From: Cycas panzhihuaensis
Lineage: Eukaryota; Cycadophyta
Assembly: GCA_023213395.1 (NCBI GenBank)
Contig: CM041465.1
Location: 75,089,741 to 75,153,740 of the forward strand
DNA length: 64,000 bases
Direction: 5' to 3'
Of the stretch, positions 1 to 13,559 are shown piece after piece. Within the stretch, counting starts at the first letter, position 1. Each line of letters starts with the position of its first letter. Below the pieces are notes generated by a model. The model saw only the letters and a list, made by a program, of their open reading frames with translations, was not told where the DNA came from and searched no databases. A program made the translations under genes and the position numbers.

Positions 1-708
1 GAGCTCATGAAGATAGCCAACCAATACATAACACACTATATAGACATCTAGTTGGTAGTTTGATCTATTTAATTATAATTAGGCTAGATATTTCATTCAT
101 AATTGGATTATTATCCAGATTTATAAAAGCACAAAAGTAATATCATTGGTTAGATATAAAGCAAATACTTTTATACTTAAATAGAATATTATAGTATAGA
201 TTGAAGTTTATTCATAATGATAACTTCATGCTGGTTGGTTTCATTAATTCAGATTGGTTTGGATGTGCCAATATCAAAAGAGCAACATCTGGTTACTATT
301 TTAGTCTTGATTTAGCATCCATAATATGAAGCAACAAGAAGCAACTAAACATTGCACTCTCCTCAATTGAAGTAGAATATAAAGTTAGAATTGTAGTAGT
401 AATTGAAGTAATTTAGCTTAGACAAATTCTTGGAAATTTAGGTCTTTATTAAGAGGATGCTACAACTCTATATCATGACAATTAGAGCACTTTAAAATTG
501 GCCAAGAAACTTGTATTTCATGTATGCACCAAGCATATTGAAGTACATTATCATTCCATTTGAAACCAAATCTATAAGGGTGAAATTGAGTTAATCTACA
601 TGTTTATAGATAAGCACTTAGTGAACATCTTTACCAAACCTTTTAGTCGAAAAAAATTCCAAAAATTTAGAGAAAGGTTAGGTGTCATAGTTGATGATGT
701 AACTATTA
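1..708 (+). pseudogene. Ty1/copia pol 3' end (RNase H), decayed
   Basis: The plus strand from about 240 reads as the C-terminal RNase H domain of a Ty1/copia polyprotein, the nuclease that degrades the RNA template during reverse transcription. Recognisable blocks are SDWFGCA, the ATSGYYFSL block, SNKKQ, ALSSIEVEY with the catalytic Glu, TTLYHDN with the last Asp, the TKHIEVHYH block and a final NIFTKPFSRKKFQKFRERLGV. Family members normally have CSSTEAEY and DNQS at these places. Stops interrupt the frame at DN*S and elsewhere, so it is dead. The 5' part of the element lies left of the window. It is followed directly by a PPT and an LTR, which fixes orientation. Family assignment is secure; the exact copia lineage is not. 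Confidence 0.88.
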
Positions 709-996
709 AGGGGGAGTATTATATTATTTGGGCAATATAAGTTAATATTTACATTAAGTATCTTGCCTAATGTGTATTTATATAAATTGTAATTAGTTGA
801 GGTCATGTCACATGTGTGCATTTAACTATAAGGTAGTTACATACAACTATTTATTTATTATATATACACATTGTTTTGATGGTTGTATTATTATTGAATA
901 TATGAATGAGTTGAAAATTTTAAGGGTAGACTAATTCTACCTAGAATTCTTAATGTATTTTCTTAATCTTTCTCTTGAACACTTTGATTTTCAGCA
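709..996 (+). repeat. Copia PPT and 3' LTR
   Basis: A polypurine tract (AAGGGGGAG, 708-716) directly follows the RNase H stop region, as in Ty1/copia elements, and the LTR should begin at 717. It starts TATT rather than TGTT, a probable G-to-A change. The end is placed at the CA of TCAGCA (996) by analogy; there is no second LTR in the window to confirm it. Confidence 0.6.
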
Positions 997-1712
997 TCAA
1001 TCATTAATTATTTTAAGTTAAATTTGGTCTTAATTAATAATTTAAAGTAAATACAACCTCTAATAGTTTGTAATTAAGATTGTGAACCTAAAAATTATAT
1101 AATTTTCTCATATGATATTTGTTTGGGACCTACAATTATTTATTTTGAACCTAATGAGAAGATCTAAACCATGATCCATGTTTCATAATATAGTTCTTTT
1201 TGTTTTCAAGGCTATAATTACAAGATAATTCATATGTTCTCATTCTAAATATGACTTGGTCTATTAGGAGTGGTAGGCACATAATAATCCCCCCCTATTA
1301 ATATGATTTACCCTTAAATCTCAAATATATCTACATGATATTACCACAATGATTCACCTCTAATTTGAAGTTGGTGCATATGTTTAGGGGTTGACCAAAC
1401 ATGGTTGGTCATCGGTCAAGCTAAATGAGAATTGTGTAACAATTGACCATATATATTTTATTTTATCCTATGTTGACCTACTATTATATTTGTATTATTT
1501 TGTTTTATATGTGGTTGTTTCATATGAATGATAATACTAACATGAGTATTTATATGCTAACCATGGTTATTCTATATAAATCTTAGATAAAAGATCATAA
1601 GTAGAACTATAACTAATTTGAAAAGAGGAATGCAAGTCATATGATACTAACTAAATGAATATGAACTTCAAACTTACATATATGTAAAGTACCTATAACT
1701 TTGAGAATTAGT
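997..1712. other. AT-rich stretch, no feature recognised
   Basis: No coding similarity or LTR structure was recognised. There is a short perfect inverted repeat (TGACCAA/TTGGTCA, about 1393-1412) and a C7 run near 1290, neither interpretable alone. Confidence 0.4.
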
Positions 1713-2040
1713 GACTTTTTTTTTTTTTTGATATGGTAAAATGATATTAAAGGGGTTTTAACTGGGTCCCCAAACCCTGTACATCAGAGCCTTCCGGCTT
1801 TACAAAGATGACCATGACAAGCCCATGGTCTAGCCCAATATGAATTCACTCATCCTCCTCATTCCGCCTCCCCTATGTGTGCTTCAGCCCTGACCAGTCT
1901 CAGTAGCTCCTCCAGGAAATTCTCTTTCCAAACTTTCGTTCTCTTATTCACCACTGCCCAATTTGCCAACCAATCTGCTGCCGAGTTCCCTTCCCTAAAG
2001 GTGTGCTGTATCTGAACACCAACTCTAGTTCTCAGAATAT
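1713..2040 (-). mobile_element. 5'-truncated LINE with poly(A) tail
   Basis: The plus strand has a T run at about 1717-1730 followed by GATATGGTAAAATGATATTA. Read on the minus strand this is a typical plant LINE 3' end, ...ATATCATTTTACCATATC followed by poly(A). The rest is markedly GC-richer than its flanks and encodes the end of the LINE ORF2 RNase H. Only about 330 bp are present, as expected from incomplete reverse transcription. Flanks CTTTGAGAATTAGTGAC and CACTTGAGAGTTACTAC (2046-2062) resemble each other and could be a degraded target-site duplication, but this is weak. Confidence 0.85.
1859..2038 (-). pseudogene. LINE ORF2 C-terminal RNase H-like domain
   Basis: About 59 open codons end at a TGA at 1859-1861. 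They contain HTFREGNSAADWLANWA, which matches the conserved tail of the plant LINE RNase H domain (H-x-x-REGN-xx-AD-x-LA-x-x-A), with the catalytic His and Asp region present. A short tail after it carries LEELLRLVRAEAHIGEAE. There is no internal stop, in contrast to the old retroelements nearby, so the insertion is comparatively young. The fragment lacks endonuclease and reverse transcriptase and cannot be mobile. Confidence 0.8.
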
Positions 2041-2355
2041 TTATTCACTTGAGAGTTACTACATATTATCAAGAAAATATTTTATAGTAGCATATATTAA
2101 GGGTCAGGTAGAAGTATAACTAAGTATTTTTTGATATACATAGTAAAGTTCATATTTATGTGTTTTTTATTAAGGATATATTATAGCTTAAAAGTGGTAA
2201 TAACTTATTATCATTAGAGTCTTACTATTTAGAGAGTTTTATAGGTGTAAGTACTACAAGGTCAATACATCATATATATAATTATTATGGAATTCTTATT
2301 AATTTATTCTTGCATTTAGGTATTTAGATATTATATATGTAGGTATTTTATGGAT

Positions 2356-4499
<2,144 letters not shown>

Positions 4500-5623
4500 T
4501 CTTCATGCATCTATTTCAACCTTTCACCAAGTGACTTTACATCATTGCTTGCATGTTCATTTACTGGTAATTGAACCAAATCCACAACAATTTGAGATGT
4601 CTTAATTTACCTATAGACCTATTCACCAAACCCTTATATATAACTCATCTTATGATAGTATATTATCCCACTACTTCAGTTTATCACTTACTAAGCTTCT
4701 TAATAGATTCTTGAATGATTTGTTCACTACCTTTTTCTATCCATCTATTTGAGGATAATATGCATTATTGAATTGTAACTTGTATTTAACTTTTTCCATA
4801 ACATTATCTAGAATTGACTCAAAAATCTAGTATATCTATTAGAAGTGGTATGCTTTGCTAAACTATAAAGTCTTATAATTTTTATAAAAAATAGCTCTAT
4901 AACCCTACTTACATCGTTCATCTTTTTACATAGTAGAAAATTTACTATTTTTGAAAAAGAATCAACAACAACAAAGATAGAATTATTACCTCATTATGTA
5001 GTAGGCAATCCAAGCACAAAGTCCACTGAAATATCCATTGAAGGCTCTATTGGGATTGGTAAAGATTGATATAATCCAATATTTTATGATTTCCCTATGG
5101 CCATTTGACAAATTATATACCTCTTCATAAATTTAACAACCTACTTGAACATTCCTAGCTAAAAGTATCTCTCATCTAGGAGTCCAAAAGTGTTGTCCTA
5201 ACTAAAATATTCACTAAGACCTATACCATGTAATTCACATTGATGCTCTCTCTCATGGAATTATTAGATATGTATAATATTTTACCTTAAATAAGCACCC
5301 CCCCCTATAAAAGACTATCATCAAAAGATTTACCAATATATGTTAGTGGATTGCCCATTACCTTTATAAAATCCTTAACCTATGCATAATTTTCCTTAAT
5401 AGCTTCAAATCCTACAACTTCATTTCACATAATGGAAATCAATATATCTCTTCTACTAAGTGTATTTGACACCTAATTAGATTTTTCAAACATATGATTA
5501 ATCATAAGGGTATAACTTTGAAGAAGTTCAATCCACTTTGTATGCTTTACTCTAAGCTTAACTTATGAATTAATAAACTTTAGATCATAGTGGCCAATAT
5601 ATAGGACAAACTCATTAGAGAGT
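4500..5623 (-). pseudogene. Ty3/gypsy chromovirus RNase H-integrase fragment
   Basis: The minus strand reads, 5' to 3', the end of RNase H (EFVLYIGHYDLKFINS, KHTKWIELLQSYT, then the NTLSRR block corresponding to ADALSRR), a spacer, and the integrase. The integrase part has ICQMAIGKS, the LPIPIEPSMDISVDFVLG block and SIFVVVDSFSKIVNF carrying two conserved Asp, then NAYYPQIDG near the catalytic Glu. This order and wording fit plant chromoviruses of the Tekay/Reina type. Stops are frequent (LPTT**GNNS for LPTTQRGN). The fragment ends abruptly at 5623, where element U begins, so U probably inserted into it; the 5' half of the element would lie beyond the right edge of the window. Confidence 0.85.
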
Positions 5624-6679
5624 TGTTTCCTTAAAATTTTAGCCTCTTAGTATCCATGTATTATTTCCTCTTCATTTTTATTTAATTAGAAATAATTTAT
5701 TTAATGTGATATTCTCTTGTGCTATGAGTACCTAATTTTTAGGACATTGATGATTAGAAAGTGTAGCTCTACTGTGCAGAGATCAAAGACTTATCCTCTT
5801 CATACTATTAGCCACCCCTTTTTAACTATGAATTGCCTCATTCTTGGACATTATTTCATTAATTTGTATGCTCATATTTTCTTGAGAAATTTTATTTTTA
5901 TATTTTTATGAATTTGATGGGATCACCTTGCCATGTTTACATTGAATATGTCAAGAATATTAGTAGGACTGTAATATTATGTTATAAATTAGGGTGTTAT
6001 AATCAAATTTCTTAGTAGAATCTAATATTGTGACATAAATTATGGTAGTATTGTTAAAATTCTTGGTGGTACTACCAAACTTTATGACAAAACTAGTGTA
6101 ATTATGGAAAAATACTACTTATTTTGGTGATATTAACTATGCAACTCTAGAATTAAAAAGAAATCAAGATTTTTTGTATCATTTTGCTTTCAATTTTTAT
6201 TTTTTTACTTAACCAAACATAACTAAAGATACTATGAGCCAAAAATACAATGGTTTCTTATCAAAACTATATTATATAGTGCCTTATTTAATCTTGAAAG
6301 CTCATTCAGTATGCGGTCTTTTGTTGGTCCATTGGTCTTTTAAGTATTCTTTGCTTTAAAATTTCATTCTTTATCACATTGAGTTTTGGTCATTGATGAT
6401 TCTTATTTTGTAGCGGTATTTGGTGCTTATGGGTATTATTTGCTTGCTTATAAAAACATTCTAGTATCTCTCTCTTAGTTATTAAAGTTACTGGGTCACC
6501 TAGAGTGCTTTGGATCAATCTCTTGTGGTGCCTCGTCACTTAGGGGCCTCTCCCTTGAAGATTTAGCTTGTTGAAGTGGCTTCTTTTTATAAGCTTATTG
6601 TCTAATTTATTTTAACAATTAGTCACTTCTCGATGACAAATTTTTTTCCCTTCTCTTTCAAATTTTATAAGGAGTTAGT
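5624..6679 (+). repeat. Probable 5' LTR of U (first part); matches 60358-61284
   Basis: Matching landmarks with the right-hand copy include GATATTCTxxTxxACTATGAG (5707 and about 60440), GGTTTCTTAT (about 6250 and 60990), TTTTGGTCATTGATGAT (about 6386 and 61126) and CTCTCTTAGTTATTAAA (about 6470 and 61207). The repeat relation is certain; the LTR reading is inferred. It is interrupted at 6684 by element S and probably continues from 9464. Confidence 0.7.
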
Positions 6680-6684
6680 GGTAG

Positions 6685-7259
6685 TGTAGTGATCTAGTTC
6701 TACTTTTATAGCAACTTTCCTCAAAATATAGGTAATGATCCACAAAAGATAATAACTAGATGCTATTCAATAGTAAAATAAATAAGGAATAAAAATTACA
6801 GAATCCACCAAAGTAAACAATAATATTTATTATCAAATAATACCAAAATAGAATGAAATTACAACAAAATACCTATCTTTCTTGAAGAAGTAAGCTTCCC
6901 TCTTCGAGGTGAGGAACCCTCCAAACTATAGCCCCCAAATGGGTGAGCTAATTGCAGCCCTAGAACCAAAAATGTGCAACCAAAAGAACCTCCAATGATG
7001 GTTTGGGATGCAGCCCAAACTTCCTATTTATAATGATCGAAATACTTCAATTAGAAGTCGGCCAAACTAGGTGATATTCTTCTTAATACTGCTCAAATGG
7101 AAGTTAGCTAGAACTTCTCCAAAATTGGCAGGCTAACTTTAAACAGTCATAAATTTTGATATAGATATCAGAATTGACTTTTGTCTAAATCGTTAGAATC
7201 GTCGTTTAGAGACCTGTGATTTGAATGGTAATAAGGTGTATATATATATATATATATAC

Positions 7260-7329
<70 letters not shown>

Positions 7330-7349
7330 CCATATTTTAGAATGTTACA
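6685..7349 (-). repeat. S 3' LTR, enlarged by a TA microsatellite
   Basis: Aligns end to end with the other LTR of S except for a TA/CATA run at 7239-7327, which has only a short TATATTTATTTTTA counterpart in the sister LTR. A PPT on the minus strand (GGAAAGGGGAAT, about 7350-7362) abuts it. Confidence 0.9.
7239..7327. repeat. (TA)n microsatellite grown inside an LTR
   Basis: About 89 bp of TA dinucleotides with two CATATATA interruptions. Because the sister LTR lacks it, the expansion happened after S inserted. Confidence 0.95.
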
Positions 7350-7362
7350 ATTCCCCTTTCCT

Positions 7363-8309
7363 AAAATTAATACTTCGCCCTCAAAGTATTGAGAAATGCT
7401 TATAACTTTATCTAATCTTCTAACCACCTCCTACTATATCTTGTAGGTCATGAAGATTTACCTCGATCTTGTGTCTTTTATGAGGTTACACTAGCAAGCA
7501 TCTTGGACTTGTCGATGTTTGTTCTTGGGACCAAGTACCTGTGATGCCTTATTCTGAATTGAAAGGATCCTATGACCTGTGAGGTATCTCAAATGTCTTG
7601 TCCTAGTCTTGCCTTGCATTTGCACCTTTTGTTTCTAAATGGGATGGATTTTAGAAAAATATGTAAAGGCTTCAGGAATAGAATTGATTGTGAGGGTCAA
7701 GGATTGATGATTATCTATTGTGGGAAAAAGAAATGGAGGAATTGTAAACTAAGATTAAGCATAGCTTTGAAGGTATAGAAAGAAAGGATAAAATTTGGAA
7801 TATGTCTTATATAGAGATGTAAGTTTGTACAAGTTTTATTGAATCACAACTCATTTTGGGAGAAAAAGATGGATGGGGGATTAGTGATAGAGTTTCTTTA
7901 TGAAAAAAAGACTTTAATAGGGTTGTAAGATGGGTATTCAAATAATTGAAGAAATTTAACAAAAAAAGATAATATTGATAATATGGAATTGAAGAGGCAT
8001 GGAAAAGATCAAACTAGGTTTTGTAAGGGATAATACTAAAAGATGAAACCTGATGAACAGATTAAAGTTGAAGGGTGTCATAATGAGGATTGTTTATAGG
8101 GGGTGAAGGAGTAGGTGCATGAAGAGATGGAGTAGGGTTACAGAGGGAAATTAGAATTTGGCCTACGAAAAAACTAAGGTTAGAAAAATTAGGAGCATGG
8201 CTAATTATGGGTTGAGGAGAGAAGGGCTTTTGTATTACTATTGAACTAAGGAAAGAGAGAGGACATACAAAACTACCGAAAAAAATATGCATGTGTAATG
8301 CAGGATCAA
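7363..8309 (-). other. S interior, 3' part without recognised gene
   Basis: Minus-strand reading shows Pro/Ser/Leu-rich translations in shifting frames (for example around 8062-8292) but no enzyme motif. It probably corresponds to the gag C-terminal tail and 3' untranslated region. Some purine-rich stretches are present. Confidence 0.5.
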
Positions 8310-8806
8310 TGGGTACCTTGCATGAGATTTGTTAAGAAAAATCTGCTTGTTCTTTATTATCTTTGCACTGCTCTTATGTAACTTTACCTTGGATTTCCTC
8401 TCTGATATTGAAATGAGACTCTTCTGTTGCTTGTACATGCTCCAAATCTTCTATGTCATCATATTGTTTTCTTCGGGCTAGATCTTGTTCTAGCACTTGT
8501 AAAACCTCTAGGATCTCCTCATCAATAATGTGTTCTTCTTACCCTTCCTCATCTACTTAAACCTCACCCTACTTATGTTCTTTAAAAGTTGTGGTAGCTA
8601 CCTCTAAAAATTGGTACCATAGAAAAGGTTCTTTAGCCTAATTAATGAACCACTCATAAGCTCATCCATTCAGTATCATTTCTAATAATGGTCCATATTC
8701 TTCCATTTTTGTATCAGACATAAACTCAAAATCTTTTATCAATTTTTTCATGCTCTCATAGTCCTCCAAATTAAAAGAATCTATTTCTATTTTTTTTTCT
8801 CAGGCT
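8310..8806 (-). pseudogene. Gag-like gene of element S, broken
   Basis: One minus-strand frame carries an acidic, gag-like sequence: SFNLEDYESMKKLIKDFEFM, then LLEMILNG*AYEWFIN*, KEPFLWYQFLEVATTTFKEH and a Glu/Asp-rich tail with LEQDLARRKQYDDIEDLEHV. The A-x-E-W...FLW-x-x-F pattern resembles the retrotransposon capsid (gag) core, which assembles the virus-like particle. Stops sit where Trp or Gln codons are expected, so they look like single G-to-A or C-to-T changes. A frame start near 8842 (ATG) is in another phase, so the true start is unresolved. No zinc knuckle was seen. The gag identity rests on pattern and context. Confidence 0.55.
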
Positions 8807-8860
8807 TTATATGTTCCTAGTGTTCTTCCCATGTTTTGCCATGTCCTTTCCCTTCGAAAT

Positions 8861-8875
8861 GAAGCTCTGATACCA
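8861..8875 (-). promoter_or_regulatory. S primer-binding site (initiator tRNA-Met type)
   Basis: On the minus strand TGGTATCAGAGCTTC lies 2 nt after the LTR end CA, the usual place and wording of a plant initiator tRNA-Met PBS. Confidence 0.9.
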
Positions 8876-8877
8876 CT

Positions 8878-9463
8878 TGTAGTGATCTAGTTCTACTTTT
8901 ATAGCAAATTTCCTTAAAATATAGGTAATAATCCACAAAAGACAATAACTAGATGCTATTCAATAGTAAAATGAATAAGGAACAAGAATTACAAAATCCA
9001 CCAAAGTAAATAATAATATTTATTATCAAATAATACTAAAATAGAATAAAATTACAACAAAATACCAGTCTTTCTTAAAGAAGTGAGCTTCCCTCTTCGA
9101 GGCAAGGAACCCTCTAAACTACAACCTCCAAATGGGTGAGTGAATTGCAACCCTAGAACCGAAAATATGCAACCAAAAGAACCTCTGACGATGATTTGGG
9201 ATGCAGCCTAAACTTCTTATTTATAGCAATCAAAATACTTCAATTAGAAGTCAGCCGAACTGGGTGATATTCTTCTTAATACTGCTCAAATAGAAGTTGG
9301 CTAGAACTTCTCCAAAATTGGCAGGCTAACTTTAAATGGTCATAACTTTTGATATAGATGTCAGAATTGACTTTCATCTAAACCATTGGAATCGTCATTT
9401 AGAGACCTTTGATTTGAATGGTAATAAGCTATATTTATTTTTACCATATTTTGGAATGTTATA
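8878..9463 (-). repeat. S 5' LTR
   Basis: 586 bp, begins TGTAGTGATC and ends GTTATA on the plus strand; the sister copy keeps the final CA. Joined to the PBS on its left and to the TSD GGTAG on its right. Confidence 0.93.
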
Positions 9464-10894
9464 GGTAGGCTTACCTTTCATCTTATTTCAAGTAATGTCT
9501 TTCATTAATTCACTTATGTCCTTGGTTTCTTCTTTCAAAAATTTAGTTTAGATCTTGTTTCTCATTATATCTAAGTATCTTCCATCACTTGGTAAGTATT
9601 GGGCTTGAGATCTTCCTCTTGCCTTTTATCCATATTGTGCTAGTTTTGTTATACTATATGCTTGTATTGCTCTTGCTTCTCTCTATCTTATTATGTATCA
9701 AGTTGATTATGATTTGAATGACTCCTTTTCTAATCTTCTTACTTGTTGGAAGTCCTTTATAGTTGATTTTACTTGAGATTATTTAGGATTTGCTTGTTAT
9801 CGTGGGTTTACTTCTTTTATTTTTATTAGACCTCTTATTGTCTTCTTTATTTATTTGCAATTGGGCTTCCAATTAAGGGACTTAACCTTGATTATGGCAT
9901 TGGTTAAGACTGATATCCCTTTTATATTTGAACCTGCTTGAATTCTATACACATTACCTCCCCCACCTCCTCCTTTCACTTACTAGTAGTATAAGAGGAG
10001 GTTACATCACCTCACCACCCATCCCCCCCTTAGTATTTTAATAACATCCTTAGTAGTCATATGTTATTAGTTGTAAGTCAGTAAGATGCCATATGCCTTT
10101 TAAGGTTCAATTTCCTATACTATTTATTTGGTGTATTGAGAATGTGTTCCTCTAAAGTTTAAGTACAAGTGAAAATGTATGCATATATTAGAGAGGGACC
10201 ACTCAACACTAGGGGCATAGGAACTTTAGTTAGGTGACTTTATAAGATTCTTCTTCTCTCTCCTTCCTACTTCTTTATTCTTCCCTTCTCTACCTATTTC
10301 TTCTTCTTAATCTCCTCTAAGTCATCACCTTGTTCAAACTTACTACCTTATCTAGACTTACCTCAACTTTATATACTCTTATATCCTCTTGCCTTGTATT
10401 GAGTCTCACCTTGAGTTAGATTTAGACTAATTAGCATACCCTCTTTGGTAGCCTTTCCTTCTACACCCCCTCTTTTTATGAGAGGGCTATTTATTTAGGA
10501 CCACCCAAATCTTGAGTGAATATTCTAATAAGCATATTAGGAAGTGCCGTTGTGCTTCCTCTTTGATCATATTTTATCTTCTCTTAATCACACAAAATCC
10601 TTCATTCTCCTTCTTCCCTTCTTTTACCACTTTGTTTTTCTTTTTTCTTCTATTCATGATGGTGAGTAGGAGAAAACCTATTACCTTTAAAGTGTCTAGA
10701 TGTTTTACTCATATTTAGGGACTTTATCTTATAGGATGCATGATTCCATTTCTTTACCTAATATTCATGAGACCTAAAGACTTGTAAAGTCTAATGAAGG
10801 GGTTGATATGACCCCTCAATCTCCTCCCCTACTTCCTTCTCGTCCTCATCCCTAACCTTTATCCACTCATATTCATAGCAGGCCATTCCATTTA
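9464..10894 (+). other. U 5' LTR remainder and leader, gene-poor
   Basis: Continues U after S. It is pyrimidine-rich (notably 10240-10640), as leaders of large gypsy elements often are, with Pro/Ser-rich coding-like sequence near its end (TPQSPPLLPSRPHP around 10811) that may be the gag N-terminus. No PBS could be fixed, so the LTR end is unknown. Confidence 0.45.
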
Positions 10895-10899
10895 TTAGA

Positions 10900-11226
10900 T
10901 GTTTCACCATAATTGGTCCTTTTTCCATTATTAGGTTCATATCTAGGATGGTTAACTCTTGTACTTTTGTAATGAATATCTCTTTGATGGTATGATTTAT
11001 TAATGGTTTGATTTTGGTTGATCATCTCCTGTCTTAATCCTGGATTTAGATATGCTTGATCATTAATTATATGATTTTAGACGATGGAATATTGATTAGA
11101 TGATTATTTATATATGATGATGATGATATTGTTGTCGATGACTGACACTATGATCCATTATAAAGCTTTTGTTGAGTATAATTCCCATCTTGCTCCAAGT
11201 TTCCTTCTCTTTATTTAATTTTTTAC
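10900..11226 (+). repeat. T 5' LTR, piece 1
   Basis: Matches 45267-45590 from TTTCACCATAATTGG through TTTCCTTCTCTTT. Ends with TTTAC, the left TSD copy of element K. Confidence 0.9.
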
Positions 11227-11600
11227 TAGGACATTTCTTCTCGCTAATACTCTTGAGATAGTAGAGAATTTAACAATCACAACAGCGTCTTCTTATCCAA
11301 CAGAGCAAACAAGCTAACCAAGAGTTTCACAGAAACACCAGAGCACTAAATGATCACCAAAATATTGAAAGTACTGCAGTACAATCTTTATAAAAATGTT
11401 CTATCAAGATAACTATCATTTACAATTTATGACCCTTATATAGACAAAATAGGGTCTTATACATGTAATCCTATTGGCAGCCTAAGTGTCCTTACATTTT
11501 ATTGGACGGTAGCACCCATGCATACTATTGGCCCGCTAAACGGCACATGTACAAAGTTCCATAGTGGTTTACATAACTTAGTCGAATAAGTTATGTAACA
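11227..11600 (-). repeat. K 3' LTR
   Basis: Pairs with 17276-17648; ends GTTATGTAACA. The adjacent CCCCTCCCCTAGG (11604-11616) is the PPT read on the minus strand. Confidence 0.93.
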
Positions 11601-11616
11601 AGTCCCCTCCCCTAGG

Positions 11617-12990
11617 ATGCCGAGTCCTCGAGGCATGTGAGATGCAGGTGCTTTTTGACAAACTCATCAGACTCCCAAGTTGCTTCATCGTAGGTGCAGC
11701 CTGTCCACTATATCAAATATTCTAAAATGGACCAATTCCAGAGACAGCGTTGTCTAGTAGCCAGGATACATTCTGGAGGTACGGACAAGGTTTGCTCTTC
11801 ATCCAAAATTGGAAGGGTTGTCTGGGAAGTATGGGTTTTACTTAGACACTTTTGAAGACAAGAGATATGAAAAACATTATGGATGTTTATGGTGGGGGGA
11901 AGGTTGAGAGCATATGCAACTTTACCAATACGTTTAAGGACTTGATAGGGGCCATAATACTAAGGGCTAAGTTTCTAGTTCTTATGATGGTGAAGGGATT
12001 ATTGCTTATAAGGTTGGAGATGAAGAAATACTAGATCCCCAATGTTGAAAGAGCGATCAGAGTGGTGGTGGTCTGCTAATTATTTCATTCGATTTTGGGC
12101 CATGGATAGGTTTTTTTTAAGGGTGTGGAGAATTTGGTCCATATGCTGTAATTTTTATTGCACTGCTACCATACAGAGGTTGGTAGCTAAGGTGTGGTGG
12201 GATAGTGGGAGATACCCATAGAGAGCCAAAAATGGGGACATTCCAATGGCTGAATAGTGTGAGGAGTTATACCAATACTCAGCTAGAGATAACCATGATG
12301 TCCATTTAGATTGGTGGCCAAATGCAAAGCAACGTAAGTAGGCTCTAGAGTTTTTTTAAGGACCTCAGACTAGCCATCGGTCTATGGATGGTATGCAAAA
12401 CTCATGTTGAATGATGTACCTGATGCGCAGTAGCTCTTGCCAAAAGCAGCTAGTGAATTTAGGGCCACGATCGCATATAATGGTGGAAATGAAATATTGT
12501 CTAGATGTAGATATCAGTGATGTGTGGGGATTTATAGGTTGTGTGGATGGATAAGAAGTGGATATATTTTGTCATCTGATCTATGACTACTAAAATAGAG
12601 TCAGATCCAGTTAATGGTGGTAGGGCCATTATAAAGTCCATGGCAATATCTTACCATTTACCTTATGGGATGTGCAATGGTTGAAGGAGGCCCGGTTGGG
12701 GTTTTGTATCAGCTTTGTTATATTGGCATGTATCACATTCTAAGACAAAGGTAAGGATGGCGGATTTTATTTCTGGCCAAAAGAAGTCAGAACAAATCCT
12801 ACGGTAAGTTTTATCAAAACCAAAATGGCCGCTAAGAGGGGAAGAATGATATTCTGATAAAATCTGTGGCATAAAAGTTGAGAGGGGATGTACGAATATG
12901 CGATTTTGATATAAGAGAAGAGTATTATGGATGGACCAATCCTTATGAGTGTGGACCTTATTGGCCCAATGTGTAAAATCATGTTGGTTT
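11617..12990 (-). pseudogene. K integrase
   Basis: Integrase inserts the DNA copy into the host chromosome. On the minus strand the zinc-binding HHCC domain is clear at about 12690-12860: EYHSSPLSGHFGFDKTYRR, then ECDTCQ with the two Cys. The core follows with MDFIMALPPLTGSDSILVVI and DQMTKYIHF (first catalytic Asp), a CDRGPKFTS block with the second Asp after a frame change, and an HP-TDG-SE block with the Glu region. The C-terminal part near 11640-11720 reads TYDEATWESDEFVKKHLHLT. Several stops and at least one frameshift (about 12450) break it. The HHCC domain is preceded by the RNase H end in one open frame (12663-13190). Confidence 0.85.
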
Positions 12991-13079
12991 TGGTTAGCCA
13001 TGGCTAAATCCTGTAGCCATGTTGGCTGTGGGGAGGAAATGGCATAAATGGTGGGGTCCTCAGTATGACTAGTGTTATC

Positions 13080-13480
13080 GCTAAGTGTAGGTGAAGGCAA
13101 CCTCGAGAGAGCATCTTCCACGATGTTATCTTTCCCCTTTTTATATGTGATTGTAAAATCAAAAACTTGGAGGTGGCTGACCCATTTCACATGCTCTTCT
13201 GAGAGGACTGGTTGATCTAGTAAATGACGAAGGCTATGATGATTAGTGAGGATAGTTAATTTAGAACCAAGTAGATACTATTGCCACTTGTCAACAGCAT
13301 GGAGGATGGCCCATATTTCTTTTTGATAGGTAGAAAGTCTACACTCATGATCTTTGAGTTTTCAAATTTGAAGGTAATGGGGTGGAAGTCTTGCATTAAG
13401 ACCGCACGTAATCCAAACCCAGAGGCATCACACTCTAATTGGAAATGCCAAGAAAAGTCAGGGGAGGCCAAAACTGGGGT
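13080..13480 (-). pseudogene. K RNase H
   Basis: Begins [18 protein letters not shown] (13400-13445; the family has CDASGxGxGAVL) and ends FTITYKKGKDNIVEDALSRL (13090-13165), both hallmark blocks of the gypsy RNase H domain. The frame is interrupted between 13190 and 13256 and is out of phase in places. It degrades the RNA strand of the hybrid during reverse transcription; this copy is dead. Confidence 0.85.
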
Positions 13481-13559
13481 GGTTGTTATGACCTCCTTTA
13501 AATGGAGGAAGGCCTCATTAGCTGAGAGGGACCACTAGAAGGAATCCTTCTAAAGTAAG

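Larger units (their letters stand above)
6685..9463 (-). mobile_element. Element S: complete gag-only LTR retrotransposon (TR-GAG-like)
   Basis: Two LTRs (6685-7349 and 8878-9463) begin TGTAGTGATC and end GTTACA/GTTATA, and the whole is flanked by a perfect 5-bp TSD, GGTAG (6680-6684 and 9464-9468). The 1.5-kb interior carries an initiator-Met-type PBS beside the right LTR and a PPT beside the left one, so it runs on the minus strand. Only a gag-like gene is visible, with no protease, RT or integrase. That matches the non-autonomous class called TR-GAG (terminal-repeat retrotransposon with gag). It must have been mobilised by enzymes from elsewhere. Confidence 0.9.

Noticed and set aside
7206-7427. 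Minus-strand open frame with long Ile-Tyr repeat
   Set aside because: It is simply the translated TA microsatellite in the S LTR.
13281-13538. Plus-strand open frame of 85 codons
   Set aside because: Antisense shadow of the K RNase H.
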